This document shows positions 8,183 through 16,731 of a DNA stretch of 64,000 nt, one piece after another. Source of the stretch: Pseudoduganella umbonata (GTDB lineage Bacteria > Pseudomonadota > Gammaproteobacteria > Burkholderiales > Burkholderiaceae_D); the NCBI RefSeq assembly GCF_014192225.1, contig NZ_JACHXS010000005.1, forward strand, positions 1-64,000. The letters are read 5' to 3'. The position numbers and the translations under genes are program-made. Each line of letters begins with the position of its first letter. The first letter of the stretch is position 1. The notes below the pieces were generated by a model, which saw only the letters and a list, made by a program, of their open reading frames with translations, ran no database searches and was not told the origin of the DNA.

Positions 8183-9526
8183 ATGTCGACTAAACGTGAA
8201 GTAACCGTATTTACCTGGCTGGACACGGAATTTGTTCCAGCTGGCAAGGTAGTCCTGACCGAAGACAATGAGCGTTTGCTGGCCTCAGAGTTTGCCTATG
8301 GTACGCGGTATTTAGGGCGGCCGGGGGCCCTTGAAGTCGACCCAGTTAGTCTATCGCTGAAAGACAAGGAAACATTACGGGATAAGAAAATATTCCCTGA
8401 AAACCGTCTATCCTTCTTCGGAGGCATCAGGGACGCTGCTCCGGACGCCTGGGGCCGCCGTGTAATTGAGGCCAAGCATAAGGTACCTGCAAACTCTTTG
8501 CCCGAGTCTACGTACTTGTTAGAAGCAGGTTATGAGCGCGTCGGCGCGTTAGACATCCGCGACACCCCGCATAGCGTTGCTAAAGCCGGCCATGTGCCTC
8601 TGACCAGCTTGAAATATCTTATTGAGGCTGCGGAGCGAATTGAGGAAGGACTGCCGATTCCTGCCCATCTTGAAGCCATCTTCGATGGGGGCTCGGCATT
8701 GGGCGGCGCGCGCCCGAAGGCAACAGTACGCGATGAGCATGGCGCTCTGTGGTTGGCAAAATTTTCCAGCAAGGGCGAGCGACTGGATGTCCCAGCAATT
8801 GAAGCTGCAACCTTGCGTTTAGCCCGCTTGTGCGGCATGACGGTTCCGGACGTCAAAACCGTTTCAGTTAGCAAACGTAAGGTTATGCTGATTCGGCGAT
8901 TTGACCGTTACTGGGCAGCTGAACAGACCCCTCTTGCTCCTGGTGACGTGTTTAACTTATCGGCTCCCGGCGAAAGCTTGGTCGAAAAGCGTTTGGGATT
9001 TGTGAGTGGCTTAACACTTCTAGCTTGCGACGAAACCGATGCTCGAACCAAGAGCTATGGGGACTTGGCTGAAGCTATTCAAAAATATTGCCATGTGGAT
9101 GTGGTGCGCGAAAACAAGAAGGAGTTGTTCGCGCGTATGGTCTATAACATCTTCGTCACTAACGACGACGATCATCTACGCAACCACGGCTTCTTGTGGG
9201 ACCCTGGCCTAAAGGGATGGAGACTCAGTCCGCTTTATGATGTCATGCCCAAACCAAGCGTCTCGTTAGAACGGCGGCTGTTTCTCGAAGTCGGCCCCAA
9301 GGGTAGAGATGCAAACTTGGATAACGCGATGGAAGCGCGTGCGAAATTTGGCTTGGGCGAAAAGGATGCTGCAAACTTAATCGCCCAAGTTTGGAAAGAA
9401 GTTCGGGAGTGGAAAGCGCACTTCGAGTCTTTCGACGTAAGCGCTGAAGGCATCAAACAAATTGAGTCCGCTTTCAGGCGAATGGATGACATTGCCAGCA
9501 GACAATTACGCGCTATGCTGCCCTGA
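8183..9526 (+). CDS. hipA: HipA-family serine/threonine kinase toxin
   Basis: This 447-residue protein has the full HipA architecture: N-terminal subdomain with FFGGIRDAAPDAWGRR, the Gly/Ser-rich ATP-site loop GGSALGGARPKA (about 170-181), and the kinase core with NIFVTNDDDHLRNHGF carrying the catalytic Asp and Asn, followed by LSPLYDVMP with the metal-binding Asp. Known HipA proteins phosphorylate an aminoacyl-tRNA synthetase (GltX in E. coli) and cause growth arrest or persistence; the target here is unknown. Length and motifs look intact, so the toxin is probably functional. It is translated 8 bases after hipB, with which it would form the repressing complex. The following gene pair is a second, partly broken toxin-antitoxin module. 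Confidence 0.92.
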   Translation: MSTKREVTVFTWLDTEFVPAGKVVLTEDNERLLASEFAYGTRYLGRPGALEVDPVSLSLKDKETLRDKKIFPENRLSFFGGIRDAAPDAWGRRVIEAKHKVPANSLPESTYLLEAGYERVGALDIRDTPHSVAKAGHVPLTSLKYLIEAAERIEEGLPIPAHLEAIFDGGSALGGARPKATVRDEHGALWLAKFSSKGERLDVPAIEAATLRLARLCGMTVPDVKTVSVSKRKVMLIRRFDRYWAAEQTPLAPGDVFNLSAPGESLVEKRLGFVSGLTLLACDETDARTKSYGDLAEAIQKYCHVDVVRENKKELFARMVYNIFVTNDDDHLRNHGFLWDPGLKGWRLSPLYDVMPKPSVSLERRLFLEVGPKGRDANLDNAMEARAKFGLGEKDAANLIAQVWKEVREWKAHFESFDVSAEGIKQIESAFRRMDDIASRQLRAMLP

Positions 9527-9594
9527 CGAAAGTCAGTGTGCCGGTTGCGAGTAGCGCTCAAGCGAGCTAGCATGAACTCTCCAAGAAACCATAT

Positions 9595-10158
9595 ATGACA
9601 GCGCGCCCTCGATCTGGCAAGCCTGCTGCCAAGCGCTTAGCACCACCAACGGAAGCTAAACCCGCGGTAATGCTCGCAGCCAAGAAACGAGCACGTAAGG
9701 CAACTATGCTCAGCCTCACACCAACCGATAAAAGTGCGCAGTTCCTTGCTTGGTACAGGATGGACTTTGCCGACAGAATTCACGTCATTCGGTCAGGCGT
9801 GCCTGCGCGGAGCGTGGGGGAACTGTCCTCGATTATGGGCATGCCAAAAGAGGTGTTAATGGAATCGCTGGGCCTGTCGCGCGCCACCATCAACCGTAAA
9901 GTGCAGCGCGAGCAGACTCTCTCGCCCCAAGAATCCGAACGCTTGATGGGCATGCAGGCGCTAATCGGCCAAGTGCAGGCGATGATCGATATAAATAGTC
10001 CTCCCGAATTCGATGCCGCGAAGTGGCTGGCGACTTGGCTCACCGCTCCGCTGCCCGCGCTGGGCGGCGCGACGCCCGCGAGCTTCATGGATACGGTAGA
10101 GGGCCAGAAATACGTCAGCAATCTGCTAGAGATGGCTCAGAGTGGAGCGTATGCATGA
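9595..10158 (+). CDS. Xre/MbcA/ParS-type antitoxin of a RES-Xre module
   Basis: This 187-residue protein has a basic, Ala/Lys-rich N-terminus. A central helical DNA-binding region (GELSSIMGMPKEVLMESLGL then SRATINRKV) and a C-terminal DUF2384/ParS-like domain (ESERLMGMQALIGQVQAMI, then AAKWLATWLTAPLPALGG) follow. These antitoxins repress their operon and block RES-domain toxins, which degrade NAD+. It overlaps the RES start by four bases (ATGA at 10155-10158), typical of translational coupling. The ATG at 9595 lacks a strong ribosome site, and a later start within the basic tail is possible. The antitoxin looks intact although its toxin does not. Confidence 0.85.
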   Translation: MTARPRSGKPAAKRLAPPTEAKPAVMLAAKKRARKATMLSLTPTDKSAQFLAWYRMDFADRIHVIRSGVPARSVGELSSIMGMPKEVLMESLGLSRATINRKVQREQTLSPQESERLMGMQALIGQVQAMIDINSPPEFDAAKWLATWLTAPLPALGGATPASFMDTVEGQKYVSNLLEMAQSGAYA

Positions 10159-10596
10159 CGGTGGCGCTATGGCGGATCGGTGCTATTAAACCTAAGTATG
10201 TCGTTGATAATATGTCCGGTACAGGCGTGACGAGCACCGGCGGGCGTTGGAACCCGGTTGGCGTAGCCGTCACGTACACCTCCGAGAATATTGCGCTGGC
10301 CGCGCACGAGATTTTGTGCATACGTACGCAAGTTGCCATTGAACCGCTACTTGATGTGCCAGATGACGTGTGGGCAGCGCGTCAAGTGTTCACACCGTCG
10401 GTCAGCTGACACACGTTGCCGATGGGGGTGATTAGCGTGCGGGCGAGAGCTGGCTGCTGAGCAAGGAGTCGCTCTGCTGGTCGTGCCCTCGGTCATCGTA
10501 CCGGAGGAATCAAACGTGCAGATAAATCCGCTACACCTAGATGCCGTGCGCATCATCGGCACGCCATTGCGCCGCCGGTATTACGAATCGCGCTAA
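10155..10596 (+). pseudogene. Broken RES-domain toxin gene
   Basis: The first 84 codons (10155-10409) read as a RES N-terminus: LWRIG, then GGRWNPVGVAVTYTSENIALAAHEIL, with the conserved Arg and Glu. They end in a premature TGA. A shifted frame, open after a stop at 10429-10431, gives the matching C-terminus EQGVALLVVPSVIVPEESN then INPLHLDAVRI, ending at 10596. No single frame joins the halves; the linking segment is about ten residues shorter than in the family and has stops in the two frames that would be needed. A deletion plus frameshift is the simplest explanation. Intact RES proteins hydrolyse NAD+; this copy should be inactive while its antitoxin remains. Confidence 0.85.
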
Positions 10597-11013
10597 TTCT
10601 GGGCACTTCGAAATTCGCATCCATGGCTGCAGCTCTTCGGTAAAGTTCTGAGTAAGCCAACCTGCGAGTGCCCGCGGTGATGAAGCCCCGGATCAGCCTG
10701 TTTGCAGAGCACGGGCGCGAGGAGTCGCGCGATTGGACTCGCACCAATGACTGCCGCTGTCGGTGCATTAGTGTGCCCATGCGCGCCGCCACTACTAACG
10801 TAACCGGTCTTGCATCTGCTTGAACACACCGGGGTGTCCCAACGTGAAAACTTTGTAGACGCTTGCCATGTCGGGAATATGGTGGGCGAGAGCCGACAGG
10901 CGCACCAGACATGCGAAATACATTAACCAAGTCCACGGGCTCCTATGCGCTGGCGTACCGCCAGTACATTATCAGAAATGGCGCCTCAAGGTGCTAAAGG
11001 CGAACCATTTTAA
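10597..11013. other. Intergenic region, nothing recognised
   Basis: These 417 bases follow the RES remnant. Minus-strand frames of up to 127 codons cross it, but their Arg/Ser/Ala-rich composition looks like the shadow of GC-rich noncoding DNA, and no motif is visible. No strong promoter or hairpin was found. Confidence 0.5.
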
Positions 11014-11397
11014 ATGATTAGGGCTATAGAAATGGAAGACGCTTCGTATGATCACGTTCCGACCGACTTCCCATTGCCTGCTTACTGGGGCGCCATTCCC
11101 GGAGCGCAGCCAAAGCTCATAATGACAAAGTACAACGGACGCTTTTATAGTCCAGGCTGTACCCCTCCTGAAATTTTTAAACGCTGGAGTGCTTGCGAAG
11201 AAATTGCTAAGCAACTGGCCAAGAAATCGATTGAGTCAAAGATTGGAAAACGTGCTCACATGTCCGAGCTTGAAATTCTTGGCCAATACTTGCCTCGACT
11301 TATTGCGACGAAGTTGACTTCAGAAGAAGAGGCTTGTTGGATTATTCGTCGCGTCGCAGCCATACTCGGCTGGCCTGTGCCTTCGTCAGCTCGATGA
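11014..11397 (+). CDS. Small soluble protein of unknown function
   Basis: This 127-residue protein has natural-looking composition: an aromatic/Pro-rich front (PLPAYWGAIPG, KYNGRFYSPGCTPPEIFKRW) followed by a helical, charged C-terminal half (CEEIAKQLAKKSIESKIGK, SEEEACWIIRRVAAILGWPV). There is no signal peptide, membrane segment or recognised domain. AAGGCGA lies about 11 bases before the ATG at 11014. A second in-frame ATG at 11032 is an alternative start. It stands alone between the toxin-antitoxin genes, so an accessory or mobile-element origin is likely. I do not recognise the family. Confidence 0.6.
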   Translation: MIRAIEMEDASYDHVPTDFPLPAYWGAIPGAQPKLIMTKYNGRFYSPGCTPPEIFKRWSACEEIAKQLAKKSIESKIGKRAHMSELEILGQYLPRLIATKLTSEEEACWIIRRVAAILGWPVPSSAR

Positions 11398-11592
11398 TTT
11401 GCCACAGGCACTTACGTGCCGAGGCTATGATGAAATTATAACCAGCTGCCGCATCTGGTGCACATACTGAGTGCTTGCCATTAGCCCATCTTTTCGCCAG
11501 TCTCTAGCACTCAATTCAATAGGACACGATTCGCCATAACCGTCAACTCAGGCATAACTAAAATGCATATTGGTTTTCCATAGCACATATTT

Positions 11593-11790
11593 CTATAATT
11601 CAACATCACGCGCCCGGATGGCCACGCGCGGCGGATCAAAACCGATATCAACAATACTGGGTATGGCGAGCGCATCGGCGATATTCCGTGGTCTCTGTGC
11701 AAGGCGTTGATAGGTATCGAAGGTCATCAGCACGTGAGTAGGTCGTCCCTGATCTTTAATAATCACGGACTCGTTGTTCGCTGCCTGCAT
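11593..11790 (-). pseudogene. N-terminally truncated Phd/YefM-type antitoxin without toxin
   Basis: The 65 codons read AANNESVIIKDQGRPTHVLM then TFDTYQRLAQRPRNIADAL, the core and C-terminal toxin-binding part of a Phd/YefM antitoxin. The usual first ~20 residues, including the start of the DNA-binding fold, are missing: the frame upstream is closed by a TAG within about 30 bases. Downstream, where a VapC- or Doc-type toxin would begin, the sequence (11510-11590) holds no PIN-domain start. This is most likely a decayed toxin-antitoxin remnant. A short functional antitoxin acting in trans cannot be excluded. Confidence 0.65.
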
Positions 11791-11805
11791 CGCATCGCTT
11801 GCCCT

Positions 11806-11820
11806 CTAGAGAAACTCTAG
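11806..11820. promoter_or_regulatory. Dyad CTAGAG-AAA-CTCTAG before the antitoxin remnant
   Basis: Perfect six-base arms with a three-base centre lie 16 bases upstream of the truncated antitoxin start on the minus strand. Phd/YefM antitoxins bind short dyads in their own promoter, so this may be a surviving operator. Evidence is position and symmetry only. Confidence 0.35.
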
Positions 11821-11823
11821 GCT

Positions 11824-12162
11824 TTACGCCAGCTCGGGCTGCTCGAGCACGAGCGTCATTGAACAGATGTCGGCCAAGAGCATGAGGGCCTGGCCGCCGG
11901 CGTCTTGGCGCGCTGCGCCGGCCTGACGCAGTACTGGCTCAAGATCATCACCCGGTGTCCTGGTAGCCACGAAGAGCGCAGCCAGGCCGACAGCACGAAA
12001 GTCTTCCAGGGCGAGTGCCGGAAGTGGGGCCGGCAATGAGGCGTCAGGGATAAGATCAGTGGATACGGCGCGGGTGGTCGGTCGTCGCGGTCGAAAACGC
12101 CAGCGTAGCCGTGTTTCACACCGCCCCCCCAGAAACGCTTGCATGATAATTAGGGTTATCAT
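11824..12162 (-). CDS. Hypothetical protein, 112 residues, family not recognised
   Basis: The frame begins at ATG 12162 and has an Arg-rich first 35 residues. A well-behaved helical remainder follows (LPALALEDFRAVGLAALFVA, DDLEPVLRQAGAARQDAGGQ, ALMLLADICSMTLVLEQPELA). The early part crosses a run of seven C on the plus strand (12124-12130), prone to length change, and may not be genuine coding sequence. An overlapping frame starting at about 12119 gives a plausible MKHGYAGVFDRDDRPP, so a frameshifted gene is possible. A strong dyad overlaps the start. No function can be proposed. Confidence 0.35.
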   Translation of the reverse strand: MITLIIMQAFLGGRCETRLRWRFRPRRPTTRAVSTDLIPDASLPAPLPALALEDFRAVGLAALFVATRTPGDDLEPVLRQAGAARQDAGGQALMLLADICSMTLVLEQPELA

Positions 12163-12163
12163 G
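12142..12163. promoter_or_regulatory. Dyad CATGATAA-N6-TTATCATG
   Basis: Perfect eight-base arms are separated by TTAGGG. The site overlaps the start codon of the minus-strand hypothetical gene and lies about 65 bases from the repeats bordering the arsenic cassette. It has the form of an operator for a small dimeric regulator or of a recombinase site. Confidence 0.4.
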
Positions 12164-12225
12164 TAAGGTTACTGATGAGCTAACCCGACAGCCCATTGAA
12201 ATAGCAGCTAGCTCTCAGCTCTCGA

Positions 12226-12308
12226 GCTCTCGGAAGTAATTCTGTTATTTTTTCGGAAGTAAATTTGTTAGATGCCCTGTCTCGCAATCGTCTAACAGAT
12301 TTCCTTCC
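12226..12308. repeat. Left boundary repeats of the arsenic cassette
   Basis: Three related copies of one motif are packed together: CGGAAGTAATTCTGTTA (from 12231), TTCGGAAGTAAATTTGTTAG (from 12252), and an inverted copy (12289-12308, reverse complement GGAAGGAAATCTGTTAGACG). The 15-mer GCTCTCGGAAGTAAT at 12226-12240 recurs exactly at 17011-17025, on the other side of the cassette. The inverted copy abuts a decayed tyrosine-recombinase gene. Such clustered direct and inverted copies are typical of recombinase or transposase binding arrays at element ends. Confidence 0.7.
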
Positions 12309-12555
12309 AACGAGCCCGCCGTACCACCGACCTGGGTGCAAGCCGCTGGGCTACAGGATGGCCCGGTTTTTCGGCGAGTCGATCGGTGGGAAACTCGGCA
12401 AAGACGCACTGAATGCAGGCAGCCTTCGTCCCCTGCTTCGGCATGTGCTGAGCAACAGCGCTGTCATGATCGAACAAACATTGACGCGTTGATGAGGCGG
12501 GCATTACAGCATTGTCGATCAAATCACACCTCGATCGCGAGGGTACAAATCTAAC
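12300..12555 (+). pseudogene. Decayed tyrosine recombinase (integrase) fragment
   Basis: One plus-strand frame reads WVQAAGLQDGPVFRRVDRW, the familiar segment of XerC/D-like integrases. A neighbouring frame continues with GGKLGKDALNAGSLRPLLRH, which fits the following integrase region. The first frame later shows DALMRRALQHCRSNHTSIAR, weakly like the region around the catalytic His/Tyr (KALMEYVGW..SAMRY). The order is right but frames switch and the catalytic residues are not intact, so this is a remnant. It lies directly against the repeats at 12226-12308, suggesting that the recombinase once acted on them. Confidence 0.55.
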
Positions 12556-12753
12556 TGTCAGCGAGCTTTGTTGCTTATTCAGACGAGGATGAGCACCGCG
12601 CGCAAATAGAGCGGCTTACTCACCAACTTGTCGAGTTCCTGTGTGATTACCGCTGCTGCAGCTAGGCTAAAGACCTCTTCGGGACGCGCGAGTGACAGCA
12701 CTCCATGCATTACATGCCGCCGTCATCGACCTGTCAAGATCCTTCGATATTAT

Positions 12754-12801
12754 TTGGAATGTCGTACAGTCTCTTGTATGATATTTCAACGATTGTTGAA
12801 A
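12754..12801 (+). promoter_or_regulatory. arsR promoter and ArsR operator
   Basis: TTGGAA (12754-12759) and TATGAT (12777-12782) are spaced by 17 bases. A perfect dyad TTTCAAC-GATT-GTTGAAA (12784-12801) lies just downstream of the -10 box, where ArsR would block transcription until arsenite binds. The arsR start is 19 bases further. Confidence 0.8.
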
Positions 12802-12820
12802 CATCAAATGGAGCATGATC

Positions 12821-13165
12821 ATGCAAACGAAGGAAGTATTAGCGGCGCTGTCGGCGCTGGCCCAAGAAAGCCGGCTGGCAGTGTTCCGACTTCTAGTGCA
12901 GGCCGGCCCCGCCGGGCTCGCGGCGAGCAAGATCGCTGAGGAACTCGACATTGCGCCCTCTTCGCTTTCCTTTCACCTGAAGGAACTGACGCACGCTAAG
13001 CTGCTGACCTCGAAACAGGATGGCCGGTTTGTGATCTATGCAGCCGAATTTTCAACAATGAACGGACTCATCGGCTTCCTGACCGAGAACTGCTGCGGTG
13101 GCGCTCCCTGCTCACTCGACGGCAATGCCATGCCCCGGCCTGAACAGCCGACCGGCCAATGCTGA
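12821..13165 (+). CDS. arsR: ArsR-family arsenite-responsive repressor
   Basis: This 114-residue winged-helix repressor has the recognition region SKIAEELDIAPSSLSFHLKE and wing residues SKQDGRFVIYAAE. Near the C-terminus, ENCCGGAPC supplies a Cys cluster expected to bind As(III) in this ArsR subtype, rather than the ELCVCDL site of plasmid R773 ArsR. I chose the ATG at 12821 because GGAG (12810-12813) lies seven bases before it; the in-frame ATG at 12815 is too close. It is the first gene of the arsenic operon and is preceded by a matching dyad. Confidence 0.92.
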   Translation: MQTKEVLAALSALAQESRLAVFRLLVQAGPAGLAASKIAEELDIAPSSLSFHLKELTHAKLLTSKQDGRFVIYAAEFSTMNGLIGFLTENCCGGAPCSLDGNAMPRPEQPTGQC

Positions 13166-13204
13166 GCAGGCCACACCTTGCTCATTTCCGACCAGCAGGC
13201 CCCT

Positions 13205-13735
13205 ATGTCAACCATTGAAATCCGTCCTGCAGTGGCTGCGGATGCCGCTCGCATCTGTGCGATCTACAACCCCTATATCGCATCCACGACCATTACCTTC
13301 GAGGAGGCACCGGTGGCCGAGATGGAAATGGCCCGGAGGATCCTCGATGTCAACGAGGCCGGCCTCACTTGGCTCGTCGCGGACCTTGGTGGGGAAATAA
13401 TCGGTTACGCCTACGCGACTAGATGGCGTGCCCGCCCGGCGTATCACCATTCGGTCGAGAGCACCATTTATCTCGACCCTGAAGCATCCGGCCATGGGGT
13501 CGGCGAGCGCCTCTATCGGCGCCTGCTGGACGAGTTGCATTCGCGCGGCCTGCGTGCCGTCATCGCTGGCATCGCCCAACCGAATGCTCGCAGCGTCGCC
13601 CTGCATGAGCGCCTGGGTTTCAAGAAGGTCGCGCATTTTACCGAGGTCGGATTCAAACTCGGCCAATGGGTCGACGTCGCGTACTGGCAGTTGATGCTGC
13701 CGGGCGACCGCCCCCAGCAAAGCCATTCCCTTTAA
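13205..13735 (+). CDS. arsN: GNAT acetyltransferase, ArsN1/phosphinothricin acetyltransferase-like
   Basis: This 176-residue GNAT protein begins IEIRPAVAADAARICAIYNP. It has the PAT-type segments YATRWRARPAYHHSVESTIYL and the acetyl-CoA loop GHGVGERLYRRLLDEL, ending with LHERLGFKKVAHFTEVGFKL. PAT-like enzymes in ars operons (ArsN) acetylate toxic arsenical or phosphinothricin-type amino compounds. Position between arsR and arsC supports an arsenic role; the substrate is inferred. ATG 13205 is preferred over an upstream in-frame TTG because the family N-terminus starts there. Confidence 0.85.
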   Translation: MSTIEIRPAVAADAARICAIYNPYIASTTITFEEAPVAEMEMARRILDVNEAGLTWLVADLGGEIIGYAYATRWRARPAYHHSVESTIYLDPEASGHGVGERLYRRLLDELHSRGLRAVIAGIAQPNARSVALHERLGFKKVAHFTEVGFKLGQWVDVAYWQLMLPGDRPQQSHSL

Positions 13736-13748
13736 TGAGAGGTTTAAT

Positions 13749-14228
13749 ATGAATGTACTTTTCCTCTGCACCGGCAACTCGTGCCGTTCCGTCCTTTCCG
13801 AAGGGACGTTTGCTCATTTCGCGCCGGCAGGCCTGAGGGCCATCAGCGCAGGCAGCCAGCCGGCTGGCCAGCTTCATCCGCGCGCTGTCGCCACGCTGAA
13901 CCGCAAGGGCATTTCGACCGAAGGCTACTACAGCAAGTCGTGGGACGACCTGCCGGTCACCCCGGATATCGTCGTGACGGTTTGCGGCAGCGCCGCCGGC
14001 GAGACGTGCCCGGCGTACCTCGGCCCGGTGCTGCGCACGCATTGGGGGCTAGACGATCCGAGCCATGTCGTCGGGACCGACGAAGAGATCGAGGCGGCGT
14101 TCGAGCGCACCTACGAGATCATCATTGCCCGGCTCAACGCATTCCTCGCACTACCGCTGGAAGAACTGCGCAACGACAAGGCTCGTTTCAAGGCCGAACT
14201 GGACCGCATCGGTACCCTCGTACCCTGA
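13749..14228 (+). CDS. arsC: Arsenate reductase, low-molecular-weight phosphatase type
   Basis: This 159-residue enzyme has the N-terminal P-loop CTGNSCRSVLSEG (Cys about 8), as in LMW phosphotyrosine phosphatases. The redox cysteines in VTVCGSAAGETCP (about 78-90) mark thioredoxin- or mycothiol/glutaredoxin-coupled arsenate reductases. It reduces As(V) to As(III) for export by ArsB. The length is slightly above the 130-140 of the best known members because of a C-terminal helical extension. It lies 13 bases after the acetyltransferase gene with GAGAGG just before the start. A second, unrelated arsC follows in the same operon. Confidence 0.93.
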   Translation: MNVLFLCTGNSCRSVLSEGTFAHFAPAGLRAISAGSQPAGQLHPRAVATLNRKGISTEGYYSKSWDDLPVTPDIVVTVCGSAAGETCPAYLGPVLRTHWGLDDPSHVVGTDEEIEAAFERTYEIIIARLNAFLALPLEELRNDKARFKAELDRIGTLVP

Positions 14229-14303
14229 TGTGCGCTCGCCGCCACCGGCGGTTTCTTGACGGCGCCCATGCGCGCCGTGATTGACCTTTTTTAGGATGCC
14301 CCC

Positions 14304-15584
14304 GTGCTGATCGCGTTCCTGATCTTCCTCGTTACACTCATCTTCGTCATTTGGCAGCCCCGCGGCCTCGGCATCGGCTGGAGTGCTGCGGCCGGCGCAC
14401 TGGTCGCCCTGCTCGCTGGCGTCATCCAAGTCGCCGACATTCCCGTGGTCTGGCACATCGTCTGGAACGCGACCGGCGCCTTCGTCGCAGTAATCATCAT
14501 CAGCCTGCTGCTGGATAAGGCCGGTTTTTTTGAATGGGCTGCCTTGCACGTGGCGCGCTGGGGCAAAGGCAATGGCAAACGGCTGTTCGCCATGCTGGTC
14601 CTGCTTGGCGCAGCCGTTGCGGCGGTATTTGCCAACGATGGTGCGGCCCTGATCCTGACGCCGATCGTGATCGCCATGCTGCACGCACTGCGCTTCAATG
14701 CCCGCTCGACGCTGGCCTTCGTGATGGCCGCCGGCTTCATCGCCGACACGGCCAGCCTGCCACTGGTGGTGTCGAATCTGGTGAACATCGTCTCCGCGGA
14801 TTATTTCGATATCGGCTTCGCCCGCTACGCAGCCGTGATGGTGCCAGTGAACTTCGTTTCCGTCGCCGCTACCTTGGGCGGGCTGCTGCTGTTCTTCCGC
14901 AAGGACATACCCGCCGACTACGATTTGGCGCAACTGAGGCGCCCTGACGAAGCCATTCACGACCGCGCCACGTTCATCACCGGCTGGTGGGTGCTGGGCT
15001 TGCTGCTGATCGGCTTCTTCTGGCTCGAATCACTGGGCGTGCCGATCAGTGCGGTCGCGGCGGTCGGCGCTGTATTGCTTCTGATCGTCGCAGCGCGTGG
15101 CCACAAAATTTCCACCCGTGAAGTGCTGCGCGGCGCCCCTTGGCAGGTCGTCGTCTTCTCCCTCGGCATGTACCTCGTCGTCTATGGACTGCGCAATGCG
15201 GGCTTGACTGACTACCTGACTGCCCTGCTGAACCAATGCGCCGAGTACGGCGTGTGGGGCGCGGCACTCGGCACCGGCTTCATCACGGCGATCCTGTCGT
15301 CCATCATGAACAACATGCCCACCGTGCTGATCGGCGCCCTGTCGATCGATGCCACCAGCACCCAGGGCGTAGTGCGCGAGGCGATGGTCTACGCCAACGT
15401 GATCGGCAGCGACCTGGGACCGAAGATCACGCCGATCGGCAGCCTGGCTACCCTGCTGTGGCTGCACGTATTGGACAGCAAGGGCATCCACATTTCGTGG
15501 GGCTACTACTTCCGCGTCGGTATCGTGCTGACGCTACCGGTACTGCTGATCACCCTGGCCGCACTGGCCGTTCGCTTAGCTTGA
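14304..15584 (+). CDS. arsB: Arsenite/antimonite efflux protein ArsB
   Basis: This 426-residue polytopic inner-membrane protein has about ten to twelve hydrophobic helices. It carries family blocks [56 protein letters not shown] and [20 protein letters not shown], which match ArsB of the plasmid R773 type. It exports As(III)/Sb(III), driven by the membrane potential. The start is GTG at 14304 with AGGA eight bases upstream. There is no arsA in the window, so ArsB probably works alone. It lies 75 bases after the first arsC and 9 before the second. Confidence 0.94.
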   Translation: MLIAFLIFLVTLIFVIWQPRGLGIGWSAAAGALVALLAGVIQVADIPVVWHIVWNATGAFVAVIIISLLLDKAGFFEWAALHVARWGKGNGKRLFAMLVLLGAAVAAVFANDGAALILTPIVIAMLHALRFNARSTLAFVMAAGFIADTASLPLVVSNLVNIVSADYFDIGFARYAAVMVPVNFVSVAATLGGLLLFFRKDIPADYDLAQLRRPDEAIHDRATFITGWWVLGLLLIGFFWLESLGVPISAVAAVGAVLLLIVAARGHKISTREVLRGAPWQVVVFSLGMYLVVYGLRNAGLTDYLTALLNQCAEYGVWGAALGTGFITAILSSIMNNMPTVLIGALSIDATSTQGVVREAMVYANVIGSDLGPKITPIGSLATLLWLHVLDSKGIHISWGYYFRVGIVLTLPVLLITLAALAVRLA

Positions 15585-15593
15585 GGAGATATC

Positions 15594-16022
15594 ATGAACG
15601 TCACCATCTATCACAACCCTGCCTGCGGTACGTCCCGCAACACACTGGGCCTGATCCGCAATGCCGGCATCGAACCCGTCGTCATCGAATACGTGCAGCA
15701 TCCGCCCAACCGCGCGACGTTGGTCGAGCTGATCGACCAGGCAGGACTGACCGTGCGCGAAGCGATCCGCCAGAAAGGCACGCCTTACCTGGAACTGGGC
15801 CTGGATGACCCGGCCGTGAGCGACGAAAAACTGCTCGACGCCATGCTCGTCCACCCCATCCTGATAAACCGCCCGTTCGTCGTCACGCCGGCCGGCGTGC
15901 GGCTATGCCGCCCGTCGGAGCTTGTGCTCGACATTCTCGCCGAGCCGCAGCGCGGCGCGTTTAAGAAGGAAGACGGCGAACCGGTCATCAACGAACAAGG
16001 ACAACGCATTCACCATGGATAA
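15594..16022 (+). CDS. arsC: Arsenate reductase, glutaredoxin-dependent ArsC (R773 type)
   Basis: This 142-residue protein of thioredoxin-like fold has the active-site block [13 protein letters not shown] (catalytic Cys about 11). The Arg-bearing segments [13 protein letters not shown] and [20 protein letters not shown] follow. It reduces arsenate using glutathione and glutaredoxin. This is a different fold and mechanism from the LMW-type arsC upstream, so the operon has two independent reduction routes. GGAGAT sits just upstream of the ATG. Its last codons overlap arsH by eight bases (16015-16022). Confidence 0.94.
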   Translation: MNVTIYHNPACGTSRNTLGLIRNAGIEPVVIEYVQHPPNRATLVELIDQAGLTVREAIRQKGTPYLELGLDDPAVSDEKLLDAMLVHPILINRPFVVTPAGVRLCRPSELVLDILAEPQRGAFKKEDGEPVINEQGQRIHHG

Positions 16023-16731
16023 GATTCCCAACCTGCCGAATATTCGCGCCGACCAGCTCGACATGCCGGCTCTGCCGAAGCTGGAGCCGGTTGGCGACAT
16101 GGACCATCCGCCCCGCTTCCTGCTGCTGTACGGATCGCTGCGCGAGCGTTCGTTCAGCCGCTTCTTGACGGAAGAAGCGGCGCGCATCCTGGAGCATTTC
16201 GGTGGCGAAGTCAGGATTTTCGACCCCACCGAGCTGCCAATGGCCGGCAGCGTGCCCGAGGATCATCCGAAGGTCGTGGAGCTGCGCGAGCTGTGCCTGT
16301 GGTCGGAAGGCCACGTGTGGTGCAGTCCCGAGCGGCACGGTGCCATCACGGCCGTGATGAAGAACCAGATCGACTGGATCCCGCTGGAACAAGGCGCGCT
16401 GCGTCCGAGCCAGGGGCGCACGCTGGCGGTCATGCAGGTATGCGGCGGCTCGCAGTCGTTCAACGTGGTCAACACGCTGCGCCTGCTGGGCCGGTGGATG
16501 CGCATGTTCACAATCCCGAACCAGTCATCGGTGCCGATGGCATACAAGGAGTTCGATGAAGAGGGCCGCATGCGTCCTTCCGCTTACTACGACCGGGTGG
16601 TCGATGTGATGGAAGAGCTGTTCAAGATCACGCTGCTGATGCGCAGCCGCACCGATTACCTGACGGATCGGTACAGCGAGCGTAGTGAGCGGGCGATGAA
16701 GGCGATTGACCGGCAAATTCGGCAGATTTGA
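16015..16731 (+). CDS. arsH: ArsH, NADPH-dependent FMN oxidoreductase
   Basis: This 238-residue flavodoxin-like protein has [14 protein letters not shown] near residue 36, the FMN phosphate loop of Ars[15 protein letters not shown], the [18 protein letters not shown] block and a helical C-terminus complete the family pattern. ArsH oxidises trivalent organoarsenicals to less toxic pentavalent forms. ATG 16015 overlaps the end of arsC by eight bases; AAGGA lies about ten bases upstream inside arsC. It is the last gene of the operon. The 66 codons before the next repeat block hold nothing recognisable. Confidence 0.93.
   Translation: MDKIPNLPNIRADQLDMPALPKLEPVGDMDHPPRFLLLYGSLRERSFSRFLTEEAARILEHFGGEVRIFDPTELPMAGSVPEDHPKVVELRELCLWSEGHVWCSPERHGAITAVMKNQIDWIPLEQGALRPSQGRTLAVMQVCGGSQSFNVVNTLRLLGRWMRMFTIPNQSSVPMAYKEFDEEGRMRPSAYYDRVVDVMEELFKITLLMRSRTDYLTDRYSERSERAMKAIDRQIRQI

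Noticed and set aside
10553..10936. A 127-codon minus-strand gene after the RES remnant
   Set aside because: It overlaps the recognisable RES C-terminus in the opposite direction, has no motif and a shadow-like composition.
12265..12554. An intact integrase gene beside the arsenic cassette
   Set aside because: Recognisable integrase blocks are split over different frames and the catalytic Arg/His/Tyr are not preserved; called a remnant.
14151..14960. A 269-codon minus-strand frame opposite arsB
   Set aside because: Gln/His/Asp-rich antisense shadow without ribosome site; arsB motifs are complete on the plus strand.
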